DNA of 64,000 nt from positions 4,365,218-4,429,217 of the forward strand of contig NZ_AP031497.1 in assembly GCF_042853465.1 (NCBI RefSeq), given 5' to 3'. Positions 52,835-62,668 of this stretch are shown here, one piece after another. The notes beneath the pieces are model-generated. The model did no database searches. It worked only from the letters and a program-made list of their open reading frames with translations, and was not told the DNA's origin. Position 1 is the stretch's first letter. Each line of letters begins with the position of its first letter. The DNA is from Simiduia litorea. GTDB lineage: Bacteria > Pseudomonadota > Gammaproteobacteria > Pseudomonadales > Cellvibrionaceae. Both the position numbers and the translations under genes were made by a program.

Positions 52835-53086
52835 TTAGGCTGCTACTGCCAGGCTTGGCGCAACAACGAAAATCAAGTACATACCAATACCAACACCGAT
52901 CATAGGTACCGCATCTAACAAACCAGCCATTAAAAACATTTTGGTTTGCAATTGTGGGCCCTGCTCTGGTTGACGTGCAGCACCCTCAATTAGCTTTCCG
53001 CCTAAAATAGCGAAGCCAATTGCTGTACCTAGCGCAGCAAAACCAATCAAGAAAGCCGCTGCAAAATAAACGAGTGAAGCTGACAT
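52835..53086 (-). CDS. atpE: ATP synthase c subunit (proton-type)
   Basis: An 83-residue two-helix rotor subunit. The polar loop is AARQPEQ and the ion-binding carboxylate is Asp58 in AGLLDAVPMIG. Na+-binding c-rings carry Glu plus Gln/Ser/Thr ligands at this site, so this enzyme should use protons. That matters here because the window also encodes a Na+/H+ antiporter, which could convert between the two gradients. Confidence 0.97.
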   Translation of the reverse strand: MSASLVYFAAAFLIGFAALGTAIGFAILGGKLIEGAARQPEQGPQLQTKMFLMAGLLDAVPMIGVGIGMYLIFVVAPSLAVAA

Positions 53087-53143
53087 AGTTATATCTCCAA
53101 TATTAACAAGAAGTAAAAATTAAACCGAAAAAGCAAAATTAAA

Positions 53144-54070
53144 TTAATGGTCTTCGCCGGTGTTATGGGCCATTGCCATATAAACAACGGTCAACACCAT
53201 AAATACGAAAGCTTGGATTGTAATAACCAGAATATGGAATACAGCCCAACCCCACTGAAGAACACCAGCAAATAAACCTAAAACAAAACCGGCGCCAAAC
53301 ATCAGGGCAATTAGAATAAAGATCATTTCGCCAGCGTACATATTTCCAAATAGACGCAAGCCTAAGGACACAGGTTTAGATACGAGAGCGATGGTTTCCA
53401 AAAGGAAGTTGATCGGTATTAGTAGGATATCGATATACCACTTACCGGCATGGAAAGGGTGCAGAGTCAGCTCCTTCACGAACCCCATCAATCCTTTTTC
53501 TTTGATACTCAGAAGGATCATTAAGAAAAAGACAGCCAAAGCCATACCCAAGGTTATGTTGGGGTCTGTGGTGGGAACCACTTTAAAAAACAGATGATCG
53601 TTGCCCGAAACGGAAGCCGCTGCCATTGGCAGCCAATCGACAGGTATCAAATCCATTAGGTTCATAAAGAACACCCACACAAAAATGGTTAACGCCATTG
53701 GAGCAACCATGCTGTTTTTGTAGTGGAAGGTGTCGCTGACTGTTTTATTAATAAAATCAACAACTAACTCAATCAGGCTTTGCATGCCCGTGGGCACGCC
53801 AGCAGAAGCCTTAGCCGCTACCCGATAGAATATGAATGAAAACATTAAGCCCAGTGCGATGGACCAACCCATAGAATCTAAATGGATGGCCCAAAAGCCC
53901 ATATCCACAGCCTCTTGTGAGCTATGAGCCAAAGTCCAAATATCCTGCTCCAACACCGAAACGCTACCATCTGCGTTAATGCGTTCGTAGCCTGCGGGTA
54001 ACTTCCCGTAAGCTAAGTTCTGCAAGTGGTGTTGAATATAACCCGTTGCTGTGATTCCTTCGCTTGCCAT
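53144..54070 (-). CDS. atpB: ATP synthase a subunit
   Basis: A 308-residue membrane stator subunit with five to six helices. The essential arginine is in SLGLRLFGNMYAGEMI near residue 243, and FVLMNLMDLIP-like FVWVFFMNLMDLIPVDWLP lies in the first half. The N-terminal 80 residues are a polar extension (TATGYIQHHLQNLAYG) found in this lineage. A 30-bp-scale gap separates it from atpI. Confidence 0.97.
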   Translation of the reverse strand: MASEGITATGYIQHHLQNLAYGKLPAGYERINADGSVSVLEQDIWTLAHSSQEAVDMGFWAIHLDSMGWSIALGLMFSFIFYRVAAKASAGVPTGMQSLIELVVDFINKTVSDTFHYKNSMVAPMALTIFVWVFFMNLMDLIPVDWLPMAAASVSGNDHLFFKVVPTTDPNITLGMALAVFFLMILLSIKEKGLMGFVKELTLHPFHAGKWYIDILLIPINFLLETIALVSKPVSLGLRLFGNMYAGEMIFILIALMFGAGFVLGLFAGVLQWGWAVFHILVITIQAFVFMVLTVVYMAMAHNTGEDH

Positions 54071-54104
54071 AATGTCTCAAGCACCTCAATAGATATAAAA
54101 AAAG

Positions 54105-54545
54105 TTACTGTGTGTTGCTAAAGCGCGCCGCCAAGCCCATTTGTAGAACTAATAGCACCGCATATGACGCGAACAACACCACAGGTTGCACCGGTAGCGG
54201 GGATACAAAGATCAACCCAAAACCTACCAATGTCAGAATAAATTTTCCGCTTTCGCCTCGGTAGATAGACTTAATCATCCTCGAAGCTGAGCGTGCACCC
54301 GTATAGCGCCATGCTAAACCGGCAAAATAGGCGTGGGGGATAATGGCGACCATTCCACCCAAGAGACAAGACATCGCGATAGTGCTACCGGAAGGCGAGA
54401 CGATGATTTGCAAAAACCAAGCGCATGCCACAACCAGCGTTAAAAACACCAGTTCAATTCCCAGCCACAGTTTTATCGGAGGCTTGCTAATACTTGCCGC
54501 GCGTACTTCTAAGGTAACTTTATTCGCAGCTCGTTTTTCGACCAT
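54105..54545 (-). CDS. atpI: ATP synthase protein I
   Basis: A 146-residue small membrane protein with four hydrophobic segments (IELVFLTLVVACAWFL; AMSCLLGGMVAIIPHAYFAG; ILTLVGFGLIFVS; VVLFASYAVLLVLQ). AtpI helps assemble the c-ring. The second segment with LLGGMVAIIPHAYFA is the family motif. ATG 54545 is chosen; a start 13 codons upstream lacks conservation. First gene of the atp operon. Confidence 0.9.
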   Translation of the reverse strand: MVEKRAANKVTLEVRAASISKPPIKLWLGIELVFLTLVVACAWFLQIIVSPSGSTIAMSCLLGGMVAIIPHAYFAGLAWRYTGARSASRMIKSIYRGESGKFILTLVGFGLIFVSPLPVQPVVLFASYAVLLVLQMGLAARFSNTQ

Positions 54546-54665
54546 TTTGCACCAGATCAGCCAGCGCGCACCAAAGGGCGGCACACGGGGCGTCGCGCAT
54601 TATAGGTTTAAAGAAGGGTGCATTCAACCAGCTTGAGTGGCCCATTCACCCGATAAAGATAAGTA

Positions 54666-55583
54666 TTAGTTGTCTGATTTGTACCTCAAATGGGCCAAAA
54701 TCCCATCTAACTCATCCAAACTGTTGTACGACAAGACTAACTTACCCTTACCTTTTGCGGTTTGCTGGACTTGCACCGGCACCCCTACATGCTCGGCTAA
54801 CGCCTCTTCCAGCTTGCGGATATCGGCGCTGTTTGACTCGGCCGGCACCGCTTTAGTCTGATCCTGTTGCAGTTTTCGGACTAATGCTTCGGTCTGACGA
54901 ACGGAAAAACCTTTAGCCACCACCTGACGGGCAACCTCGCGCTGGTCCATATCGTCGAGAGTGAGTAGGCAACGAGCATGCCCCATCTCCAAATCGCCGT
55001 GCTCCAACATGATTTTGACATCATCTGTTAAGGCGATTAAACGCAACAAATTGGTTACCGTCGTGCGCGATTTTCCCACCGCATCAGCTACTTCTTGATG
55101 GGTTAAATCAAATTCATCCTGTAAGCGCTTAAGTGCCACAGCCTCTTCGACAGGGTTTAGGTCCTCGCGCTGAATATTTTCGATCAGCGCCATGGCAATG
55201 GCCGCTTCATCGGGCACATCGCGAATGACGGCGGGGATTTTATCTAGTCCGGCAATTTGGGTCGCTCGCCACCGCCGCTCACCGGCAATGATTTCGTATT
55301 GTTGCTGACCCGAGTTTCTATCCCCAATTGGCCGCACAACAATGGGCTGCATCACTCCCTGCGCTTTGATTGATGCGGCCAACTCTTCGAGCGCCTCTGA
55401 GTGCATATCCCGACGCGGTTGATATTTTCCGCGCTGAATAAATTCAACCGGAATTTCTGCGAGTTTTCCATCAACGTAGGCAGCCTGTTCAGGTTTGTCA
55501 CCGTCGGATGAGGTAACCACGGGTTTGCCTGCGCCTAAAAGTGCATCTAAACCTCGACCCAAACCTCTTTTCTTAGCTGCCAT
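54666..55583 (-). CDS. parB: Chromosome partition protein ParB
   Basis: A 305-residue CTPase-type ParB. N-terminal RGLGRGLDALLG, the GERRWRA box in IIAGERRWRATQIAG, the parS-binding helix-turn-helix LTHQEVADAVGKSRTTVTNLLRLI, and the C-terminal dimerisation domain with KGKGKLVLSYNSLDELDGIL. It binds parS near the origin and works with ParA to separate sister origins. No parS sequence was found in this window. It lies 24 bp after parA. Confidence 0.96.
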   Translation of the reverse strand: MAAKKRGLGRGLDALLGAGKPVVTSSDGDKPEQAAYVDGKLAEIPVEFIQRGKYQPRRDMHSEALEELAASIKAQGVMQPIVVRPIGDRNSGQQQYEIIAGERRWRATQIAGLDKIPAVIRDVPDEAAIAMALIENIQREDLNPVEEAVALKRLQDEFDLTHQEVADAVGKSRTTVTNLLRLIALTDDVKIMLEHGDLEMGHARCLLTLDDMDQREVARQVVAKGFSVRQTEALVRKLQQDQTKAVPAESNSADIRKLEEALAEHVGVPVQVQQTAKGKGKLVLSYNSLDELDGILAHLRYKSDN

Positions 55584-55607
55584 TCGATATCTTCCTTTAA
55601 ATTTTTA

Positions 55608-56405
55608 TCACTGCGCTTGTGGCACGGCTTGTTTTTGATGTGCTTCGTTTCTACGCAGCATTTCGCCGGCTAAAGCGAGATAAGCAATAGCACCTTTAGA
55701 CTGGTTGTCGTAGGCCAATACCGGCTGACCGAAAGAGGGCGCCTCTGCCAAGCGCACGTTGCGCGGAATACAGGTGCGATACAATTTTTCACCAAAATAT
55801 TCGGTTAGCTGCGCAGATACATCCACGGTTAAGCTGTTGCGCGGATCGTGCATCGTGCGCAAAATCCCCTCGATAACTAATTCGGGGTTCAATACTTCCG
55901 TTATTTGATTAATGGTTTCCACCAAGGCCGACAAACCTTCGAGCGCGTAGTATTCACACTGCATGGGAATAATGACACCTTGGCAGGCAGTCAAGGCATT
56001 CACCGTCAACATGTTTAACGACGGCGGGCAATCGATCAACACGTAGTCGTAACGCCCAATGACCGGCTTGAGTGCGATTTTTAGACGCTGTTCTTTTTCA
56101 TCGATGGATAGTAATTTAACTTCGGCTGCCGTTAAGTCGCTGTTTGCCGGTAGAACATCGTAACCGCCCGACTCTGAATACTGGATAACATCTAACAACT
56201 TTGACTCACCTAAAAGCACATCGTATATCGATTCTTCCAGTTCATTTTTATCGATGCCGGAACCCATGGTCGCATTGCCTTGGGGATCTAGATCTACCAG
56301 TAACACCTTTTTTTTGGTTGCCACGAGAGAGGCGGCCAAATTGACGCAAGTGGTTGTTTTTCCAACACCACCTTTTTGATTGGTTATCGCGTAGATCTTA
56401 CTCAC
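55608..56405 (-). CDS. parA: Chromosome partition ATPase ParA
   Basis: A 265-residue Walker-type ATPase. Deviant Walker A NQKGGVGKTTTCVNLAASL starts near residue 10, with LLVDLDPQGNATMG (Walker A') next and VLIDCPPSLNMLTVNAL after it. The start is GTG at 56405 with AAGGA 7 bases upstream; a longer reading from 56471 overlaps rsmG and has no match. It forms the usual rsmG-parA-parB cluster near the origin. Confidence 0.95.
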   Translation of the reverse strand: MSKIYAITNQKGGVGKTTTCVNLAASLVATKKKVLLVDLDPQGNATMGSGIDKNELEESIYDVLLGESKLLDVIQYSESGGYDVLPANSDLTAAEVKLLSIDEKEQRLKIALKPVIGRYDYVLIDCPPSLNMLTVNALTACQGVIIPMQCEYYALEGLSALVETINQITEVLNPELVIEGILRTMHDPRNSLTVDVSAQLTEYFGEKLYRTCIPRNVRLAEAPSFGQPVLAYDNQSKGAIAYLALAGEMLRRNEAHQKQAVPQAQ

Positions 56406-56421
56406 GGTTTTATCCTTATTA

Positions 56422-57069
56422 TCAAACGGGTCGGCGCATACGGGAGATTTCGAGTAGATGTCTTTCCCCATCGCAACCGGGTACGTCGAGGGAATGACTG
56501 GCTTCGACAGTATAGTGTTTTGCCAAAACGCTCAACTCTGTTTCAGGGTAAACCCCTTTCATAGCCCAGAAGCGGCCATTTGCACTGAGCAGAGAATCAC
56601 AGCCTTTTACCATGTCTTCGATACTTGCGAAGGCACGACTAATAACACCATCAAATAAAGACGTTGGCTTAAAGTTTTCTACCCGCGTATTTTCAATTTG
56701 AACGTTGTCCAGTTTCAATTCCATTTTCACCTGAAACAAAAAACGCGTTTTTTTGCCATTACTATCGAGCAAGGTGTAGTGTTTATCGGGATTCATTATC
56801 GCCAAGGGAATACCTGGAAGGCCACCACCTGTTCCCACATCAATGATGCGCTCGCCTTTAACAAACGGTTGTACGACCAAGCTATCCAGCAAGTGCCGAG
56901 AAACCATATCTTCTCTATCGCGAATAGCTGACAGGTTATAAGCCTTATTCCACTTCTCAAACAACATTAAATAGCGAACCAATTGCTGCTGCTGAAATAC
57001 AGTCGCCGACAAATGCATTTTCGCTAAGCCACGCTCAAGCTGATCTGAAAATAAAACACTCGAATCCAT
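56422..57069 (-). CDS. rsmG: 16S rRNA (guanine-527-N7) methyltransferase RsmG
   Basis: A 215-residue SAM-dependent methyltransferase (old name GidB). The SAM motif is IIDVGTGGGLPGIPLAIMNP, and the upstream KWNKAYNLSAIRDREDMVSRHLLDSL is diagnostic. It lies 13 bp after mnmG. Loss of RsmG gives low-level streptomycin resistance in other bacteria. Confidence 0.97.
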   Translation of the reverse strand: MDSSVLFSDQLERGLAKMHLSATVFQQQQLVRYLMLFEKWNKAYNLSAIRDREDMVSRHLLDSLVVQPFVKGERIIDVGTGGGLPGIPLAIMNPDKHYTLLDSNGKKTRFLFQVKMELKLDNVQIENTRVENFKPTSLFDGVISRAFASIEDMVKGCDSLLSANGRFWAMKGVYPETELSVLAKHYTVEASHSLDVPGCDGERHLLEISRMRRPV

Positions 57070-57082
57070 GGTGAGAATTTTC

Positions 57083-58975
57083 CTAAATCGCAGCGCTACT
57101 TGGTTTTTTTAATAGACCACGCTTTTTCAAATAGATCATTAATAACGAAACAGCGGCTGGCGTTACGCCAGGAATTCTCGCTGCGCGAGCCAAGGTTTGA
57201 GGTTTAGCTTCTGTTAATTTCTGTCGAACTTCGTTTGATAAACCATCGACGACTGCGTAATCTAAATTCTCAGGTAGCAACATCGCTTCGTTGCTACGTA
57301 AGCGCTCGATATCTTCTTGCTGTCTGTCGATATAACCTGCGTACTTTATCGATATTTCCACTTGCTCAGAAACAGCTTCATCCAACTTGATATCAGAGAT
57401 CTGAGAAATATCGGCATACACAAGCTCAGGCCGTTTTAGCAAATCATGCAGGCTGTATTCGCGGGTTAACGGCGTTGCAATTTTTTGTTCAATTTTTTTC
57501 GCTTGCTCACTACCAGCTTGCACCCAAGTTTCTTTTAGACGTTGCTGTTCCAATGTTATCGCTTCGCGCTTTTCATTGAACGCCTGCCACCGGGCATCAT
57601 CCACCAATCCTAAGTCACGTCCCATGTCGGTAAGGCGTAAATCGGCGTTATCTTCGCGCAACACTAAGCGGTATTCGGCGCGGCTGGTAAACATACGGTA
57701 GGGTTCTTGTGTACCCAAGGTGATTAAATCATCCACCAACACACCCAAATAAGCTTGCTCTCGGCCTGGACACCAAGCCGGTTTATTCTGGGCACGCAGC
57801 GCCGCGTTAGTACCCGCCAATAAACCTTGTACGCCAGCCTCTTCATAGCCTGTCGTGCCGTTTATCTGACCGGCAAAAAATAATCCCGCTATCGCTTTGG
57901 TTTCAAAACTGTAATTCAGGTCTTGCGGATTGAAATAATCGTATTCGATCGCGTAGCCTGGACGAATAATGTGTGCATTCTCAAAGCCGGCAATTGAGCG
58001 CACTAAATTTAACTGCACATCAAAGGGCAAACTGGTCGATATGCCATTGGGGTAGAGTTCGTGTGTGGTTAAACCCTCGGGCTCGATAAAAACCTGATGC
58101 TTGTCCTTGTCGGCAAAACGATGAATTTTATCTTCAATGGACGGGCAATAGCGTGGGCCTACGCCCTTGATTACGCCGGAATACATGGGCGAGCGATCTA
58201 GCCCACCACGGATAATATCGTGGGTTTTCTCGTTGGTGTAGGTGATGTAACAACAGCGCTGTTCAGGATGATCTGCTCTGGAGCCCATGTACGACATAAC
58301 CGGCCGTGGGTCATCGCCCCATTGGGGTTCTAGCCCGCTGAAATCAACCGAACGCGCATCGATACGCGGTGGTGTACCCGTTTTAAGTCTTTCAACACGT
58401 AGCGGAAGCTCTCGCAATCGACTCGCGAGCGCTATTGCCGGTGGATCACCGGCGCGTCCACCCGAGTAGTTCTCCAAGCCAATATGTATTTTGCCGGCTA
58501 GGAAGGTACCCGCTGTTAGTACCACCGACTGGGCGAAAAATTTAAGGCCCATTTGGGTGATGACACCCTCAACCTGATCGCCTGTGACGATGAGGTCATC
58601 GGCTGCCTGTTGGAATATCCATAAATTAGGTTGATTTTCGAGGGTATAGCGAATTGCAGCTTTGTACAAAATGCGATCTGCTTGCGCGCGCGTCGCCCGC
58701 ACCGCTGGGCCCTTTCGAGCATTCAGTACGCGAAATTGTATGCCGGACTTATCGGTTGCCAACGCCATGGCACCACCGAGGGCATCAATTTCTTTCACCA
58801 GATGGCTTTTGCCAATACCACCAATGGCTGGATTACAGGACATTTGCCCAAGTGTTTCGACATTGTGGGTAAGCAGCAGGGTTTTCATGCCCATACGCGC
58901 AGAAGCTAAACAAGCTTCTGTGCCAGCGTGTCCACCGCCAATAACGATGACGTCGAATCTAGTGGGGTAATCCAT
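57083..58975 (-). CDS. mnmG: tRNA uridine-34 modification enzyme MnmG
   Basis: A 630-residue FAD protein (GidA) that, with MnmE, adds the carboxymethylaminomethyl group to U34 of certain tRNAs. FAD motif IVIGGGHAGTEACLASARMG at the N-terminus, QMSCNPAIGGIGKSHLVKEI and TGTPPRIDARS in the middle, and GYEEAGVQGLLAGTNAALRA near residue 375. The C-terminal helical MnmE-binding domain ends with RIPGVTPAAVSLLMIYLKKRG. Its upstream gap carries DnaA boxes. Confidence 0.98.
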   Translation of the reverse strand: MDYPTRFDVIVIGGGHAGTEACLASARMGMKTLLLTHNVETLGQMSCNPAIGGIGKSHLVKEIDALGGAMALATDKSGIQFRVLNARKGPAVRATRAQADRILYKAAIRYTLENQPNLWIFQQAADDLIVTGDQVEGVITQMGLKFFAQSVVLTAGTFLAGKIHIGLENYSGGRAGDPPAIALASRLRELPLRVERLKTGTPPRIDARSVDFSGLEPQWGDDPRPVMSYMGSRADHPEQRCCYITYTNEKTHDIIRGGLDRSPMYSGVIKGVGPRYCPSIEDKIHRFADKDKHQVFIEPEGLTTHELYPNGISTSLPFDVQLNLVRSIAGFENAHIIRPGYAIEYDYFNPQDLNYSFETKAIAGLFFAGQINGTTGYEEAGVQGLLAGTNAALRAQNKPAWCPGREQAYLGVLVDDLITLGTQEPYRMFTSRAEYRLVLREDNADLRLTDMGRDLGLVDDARWQAFNEKREAITLEQQRLKETWVQAGSEQAKKIEQKIATPLTREYSLHDLLKRPELVYADISQISDIKLDEAVSEQVEISIKYAGYIDRQQEDIERLRSNEAMLLPENLDYAVVDGLSNEVRQKLTEAKPQTLARAARIPGVTPAAVSLLMIYLKKRGLLKKPSSAAI

Positions 58976-59517
58976 GGTGTGTTCAGAGCATTGTGAAAAA
59001 GGGCGCCGATTATATGCCTGTCTTTGTAATTGTTCAAAAAAACATCTAGCGCATTTAATTAAGAATTAATCTAAATAAATAATATATAGAGAATATATAT
59101 AGAAGTACTTAAAGCTGTTGTTATATATGGTAACGCGTTTTTCTGTGGATAAGCTATTTTTTATGTTTAAAAACAACTAGTTACAAGAAGTATAAAACAC
59201 GTATAAGCGGGTCGGAAAGCTCGGTGTAATGGGCGTTTAACTTGTGTCTTAAATGGCCAGTTTTCCACAGCTCAAAAAACAACCAGTCAAACAACCTGAT
59301 TTAATCAGTGTTTTAGCGCAGGTTTTTCATGAGTTATCCACAGAAATTATTTTTGGTAAGGTAAAATCGTTTAAAAACAGCAGTTTAGTGGATAAACCTG
59401 TGAATGAGTGTTAATAACTTGCGGGTAAGCCGTTGATTAGGTTGTTATTTAGACAAAGGAGACATTTATTGTCCCCTTTGTAAACGGTAAATTAGCGGTA
59501 TAAATGAAAGGATTTTT
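58976..59517. other. DnaA-box-rich, AT-rich gap between mnmG and mnmE
   Basis: Two perfect DnaA boxes (TTATCCACA at 59334-59342 and its complement at 59144-59152) and two with one mismatch (TTTTCCACA at 59261-59269; the complement of TTATCCACT at 59387-59395). An extreme A/T stretch lies at about 59055-59130. No gene is seen. In E. coli the origin is at this place (next to gidA), so it may be an origin, part of one, or a DnaA titration/regulatory site. Confidence 0.6.
59453..59481 (-). terminator. Terminator-like hairpin after mnmE
   Basis: ACAAAGGAGACA (59453-59464) and TGTCCCCTTTGT (59470-59481) pair with one A-C mismatch; loop TTTAT. It lies 37 bp after the mnmE stop. The T-run is weak on the minus strand. 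Confidence 0.5.
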
Positions 59518-60900
59518 TTATTTTCCAATACAAAAAGACGAAAATATCTTACCGAGCAACTGATCAGCACTCATATTGCCCGTTATTTCCCCTAAAGATT
59601 GTTGTGCAGCGCGTAAATCTTCCGCTAAAAGCTCACCCGCACCATAGCCATTGAGCTGTTGTTCACCTGCATTTAAGTGGTGTTTGCAGCGTTTAAGGGC
59701 ATCTAAGTGGCGCCTTCGGGCGGTAAAATTGCCCTCTGTGTTGGCGTTGAAGCCCATGACGTGTTTTAGGTGGGCCCGTAATTCCTCTAAACCAGCCTGG
59801 GTTTTAGCGCTAATGCTGAGCGTTGCTGGATTTTGGCTGACCCAGCCGGTCTTTTGTCCTTGCAAGTCCGCTTTGTTATGAAGATAGGTGATTTTGTTTT
59901 TATCGAGCAATGGCGCGAGTGTTGGTATCAGTGTTTCCAATGTCTCGGCATTGGCTTTGTCTCGGGTCGGGTCTTGAACAATCAGAATCCGGTCGGCTTG
60001 GAGGATTGCCTGTTGTGCTCGCTCTATGCCTATCGCCTCCACTATATCTGGGTTATCCCTAAGGCCTGCGGTATCTAATATATGAAGCGGCATACCATCG
60101 ATGTGGATATGCTCTTTTAAAATATCTCTGGTTGTGCCTTCTATATCTGTGACAATGGCTGTTTCCCGGCCAGCTAGCGCGTTTAACAGACTGGACTTGC
60201 CGGCGTTAGGTCTTCCTGCAATCACGACGGTCATTCCCTCTCGTGTTAACACGCCCTGCTGGGCTTCGCGCTCGACTAGGGCGAGGTTTGTCATGATGGC
60301 GTCTAGCTGGCGTGCCACATGACCATCGGTTAGGAAGTCGATTTCCTCTTCAGGGAAGTCTATTGCTGCTTCTACATATATCCGCAAGTTGGTCAGGGAA
60401 TCCAGTAGGTCGTTAATTCTGCGTGAGAATGCGCCTTGTAAACTGTTTAGGGCATTCTTAGCCGCCTGTTCTGAAGAGGCATCAATAAGGTCGGCTATGG
60501 CTTCTGCTTGGGTAAGGTCCATTTTGTCGTTTAGAAAGGCGCGTTCTGAAAACTCACCGGGCTTGGCTATGCGTGCGCCCAAACTGATGCATTGGCTGAG
60601 TATCCAGTCCATAACTACTGGGCCACCGTGGCCCTGAAGTTCAACCACGTCTTCACCCGTGAATGAATGGGGGTTTGGAAAGAAAAGACAGATACCTTGA
60701 TCGAGTACTTTGTTGTTGGTGTCGTAAAAGTTGCCGTAGTGGGCGTGCCTAGGCTTAAGATTTTTCTTTGTTAACTGTGCGCCGATGGTGGCAGCGTCTT
60801 TACCGGATAGTCGGATGATGCCGACACCACCTCTACCTGGTGGCGTGGCAATGGCAACAATGGTGTCTTTTTCGATATTAGGTAAGTTATTGCCAGTCAT
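59518..60900 (-). CDS. mnmE: tRNA modification GTPase MnmE
   Basis: A 460-residue GTPase partner of MnmG. N-terminal folate-binding domain IVAIATPPGRGGVGIIRLSG, G1 motif GRPNAGKSSLLNAL near residue 226, G3 DTAGLRD, NKAD (G4), and the C-terminal invariant FSSFCIGK, with the cysteine used in the reaction. It is read away from the origin and separated from mnmG by the DnaA-box gap. Confidence 0.98.
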   Translation of the reverse strand: MTGNNLPNIEKDTIVAIATPPGRGGVGIIRLSGKDAATIGAQLTKKNLKPRHAHYGNFYDTNNKVLDQGICLFFPNPHSFTGEDVVELQGHGGPVVMDWILSQCISLGARIAKPGEFSERAFLNDKMDLTQAEAIADLIDASSEQAAKNALNSLQGAFSRRINDLLDSLTNLRIYVEAAIDFPEEEIDFLTDGHVARQLDAIMTNLALVEREAQQGVLTREGMTVVIAGRPNAGKSSLLNALAGRETAIVTDIEGTTRDILKEHIHIDGMPLHILDTAGLRDNPDIVEAIGIERAQQAILQADRILIVQDPTRDKANAETLETLIPTLAPLLDKNKITYLHNKADLQGQKTGWVSQNPATLSISAKTQAGLEELRAHLKHVMGFNANTEGNFTARRRHLDALKRCKHHLNAGEQQLNGYGAGELLAEDLRAAQQSLGEITGNMSADQLLGKIFSSFCIGK

Positions 60901-60973
60901 TGATGCGCCTCGTCGGTTGAGAACACATTATATAGAAGCTGGAATAACTATGAGCAAAACGCCTGGCAATGAA

Positions 60974-60996
60974 AAAGGGCGCTAAGTGCGCCCTTT
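60974..60996 (-). terminator. Terminator of the rpmH-rnpA-yidD-yidC operon
   Basis: A perfect 9-bp stem AAAGGGCGC/GCGCCCTTT with a 5-base loop, followed on the minus strand by TTC after a T-run. It lies 11 bp after the yidC stop. Confidence 0.88.
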
Positions 60997-61006
60997 GTGG
61001 TTTCGG

Positions 61007-62668
61007 TTAAGCGGGGTCTGCCGCGTCTATCTGTTTGGTAATTATGTATTGTTGAACGATGGAGATGGCGTTGTTGGCCACCCAGTACAAAACCAATCCG
61101 GCGGGGAACCACATAAACATGAAGGTCATGAACAGCGGCATCATTTGCATTACTTTTGCCTGCGTTGGATCGGGAGGGGTCGGGTTGAGCTTAAATTGCA
61201 CGAACATAGTCAAACCCATGATCGCAGGCAAAATGAAGTAGGGGTCGCGCACAGAAAGATCTTGTATCCAACCTAGGAAAGGTGTGTGGCGCAATTCGAC
61301 GCTTTCCATTAATACCCAGTAGAGGGAAATGAACACGGGCATTTGAACAAGTACCGGTAAACAGCCACCCATGGGGTTAACTTTTTCCTTTTTGTACATC
61401 TTCATTAGCTCGGCAGACATCTTTTGGCGGTCGTCGCCATAGCGCTCTTTTAGGTCCGCCATTAATGGGCCAAGCTTGCGCATTTTTGCCATAGACTTAT
61501 AGCTGGCAGCAGATAGCGGAAAGAATATTGCTTTGATAACTATTGTTAATGCAATAATTGACCAACCCCAGTTACCAATAAATCCGTAAATAAAGGTCAG
61601 AAATTGGAATAGTGGTTTAGCTATCCACCACAACCAACCGTAATCCACGGTGAGGTCTAGGTAGGGTGAAATTTCCTCCAGGGCATAGACATCTTTTGGA
61701 CCTACATAGAAGGATGCCGAGGTTTGACCTTCGCTACCCGCCGCTACTTTTAGCGCCGGCGTGGTAAAGCCCATGAAATACATATCGCTGTTTTTGGATT
61801 TACGCAGGGTGAAGGTATTTTGGCTTTCTGCGTTAGGAATCCAAGCGCTGATAAAATAGTGTTGCACCATCGCAACCCAACCGCCTAACTCTTCAACCTT
61901 GATGGTCTTGGTTGCCTCGGCCATATCTTCGAAATCTACCTTGCGGTATTTTTCTTCGGTGGACGTAAGTGCTGCGCCAAGATAGGGGCTCATGCCGATA
62001 CCGACATCCGTTGCGACAATGTGGGAGTCTCTTTTAATCTGACCATAAAGGTTGGCTTGCCAATTGTCGCTGGACTGATTGTTGATCAGATAGCTCACAT
62101 CGACTAGATAGCTACCGCGCGTTAGGGTGAAACGCTTGGTGATCGTTACCGCGTTTTGTTGGTACAGCAAGTCGACGGACACTGAGTCTTTACCGTCTTC
62201 TAACGTGACGTGATTAGTATTAACGCTAAATACGGGTCTGTTGCCTTGAGCGTCTGTGCCGTTTTGGCCAACTAAACCGCTTTGTGCCACATAGGTGTGG
62301 TCTTGGTTTTGGTTGAGTATTACAAATGGCGCGTCTTTTTCACCCAGTTTAGCAAGATGTTTAGGCAGCGCTGCGTACACGATATCGCCACCTTGGGTGT
62401 CGATTTTTAGAATCAGTGTGCCAGTGCTTATGGTGACTAACTGCTGTGAAGCTTGGCTTATCGCCGCAGGCTCACCATTGCTGACAACCGGAATTTCGTC
62501 GTCACCGGTTTCTGGCAAGGTCACCATAGGCGCAGACAAGGTGGTGTTTTGCTCTAGGGCAATTTCGGGCTTTTTCGCATCTTGAAATGCGGCCCATTCT
62601 TTCACCAGTAATAGGGCGGTCGCCACCATTCCTGCTATTAAGAGGTATTTAGTCCAATCTTTTTTCAT
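61007..62668 (-). CDS. yidC: Membrane protein insertase YidC
   Basis: A 553-residue insertase. An N-terminal membrane anchor (KYLLIAGMVATALLLVKEW) and a large periplasmic beta domain (about 55-340) precede the conserved five-helix core, which has the hydrophilic-groove arginine in IVIKAIFFPLSAASYKSMAKMR and the ELMKMYKKEKVNPMGGCLP loop. ATG 62668 is chosen because MKKDWTKYLL matches the family N-terminus. It folds ATP synthase subunit c, among others, into the inner membrane. Confidence 0.97.
   Translation of the reverse strand: MKKDWTKYLLIAGMVATALLLVKEWAAFQDAKKPEIALEQNTTLSAPMVTLPETGDDEIPVVSNGEPAAISQASQQLVTISTGTLILKIDTQGGDIVYAALPKHLAKLGEKDAPFVILNQNQDHTYVAQSGLVGQNGTDAQGNRPVFSVNTNHVTLEDGKDSVSVDLLYQQNAVTITKRFTLTRGSYLVDVSYLINNQSSDNWQANLYGQIKRDSHIVATDVGIGMSPYLGAALTSTEEKYRKVDFEDMAEATKTIKVEELGGWVAMVQHYFISAWIPNAESQNTFTLRKSKNSDMYFMGFTTPALKVAAGSEGQTSASFYVGPKDVYALEEISPYLDLTVDYGWLWWIAKPLFQFLTFIYGFIGNWGWSIIALTIVIKAIFFPLSAASYKSMAKMRKLGPLMADLKERYGDDRQKMSAELMKMYKKEKVNPMGGCLPVLVQMPVFISLYWVLMESVELRHTPFLGWIQDLSVRDPYFILPAIMGLTMFVQFKLNPTPPDPTQAKVMQMMPLFMTFMFMWFPAGLVLYWVANNAISIVQQYIITKQIDAADPA

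Noticed and set aside
54666..56405. parS sites near parAB
   Set aside because: I looked for the TGTTTCACGTGAAACA-type palindrome and found none in the window. They may lie beyond 64000.
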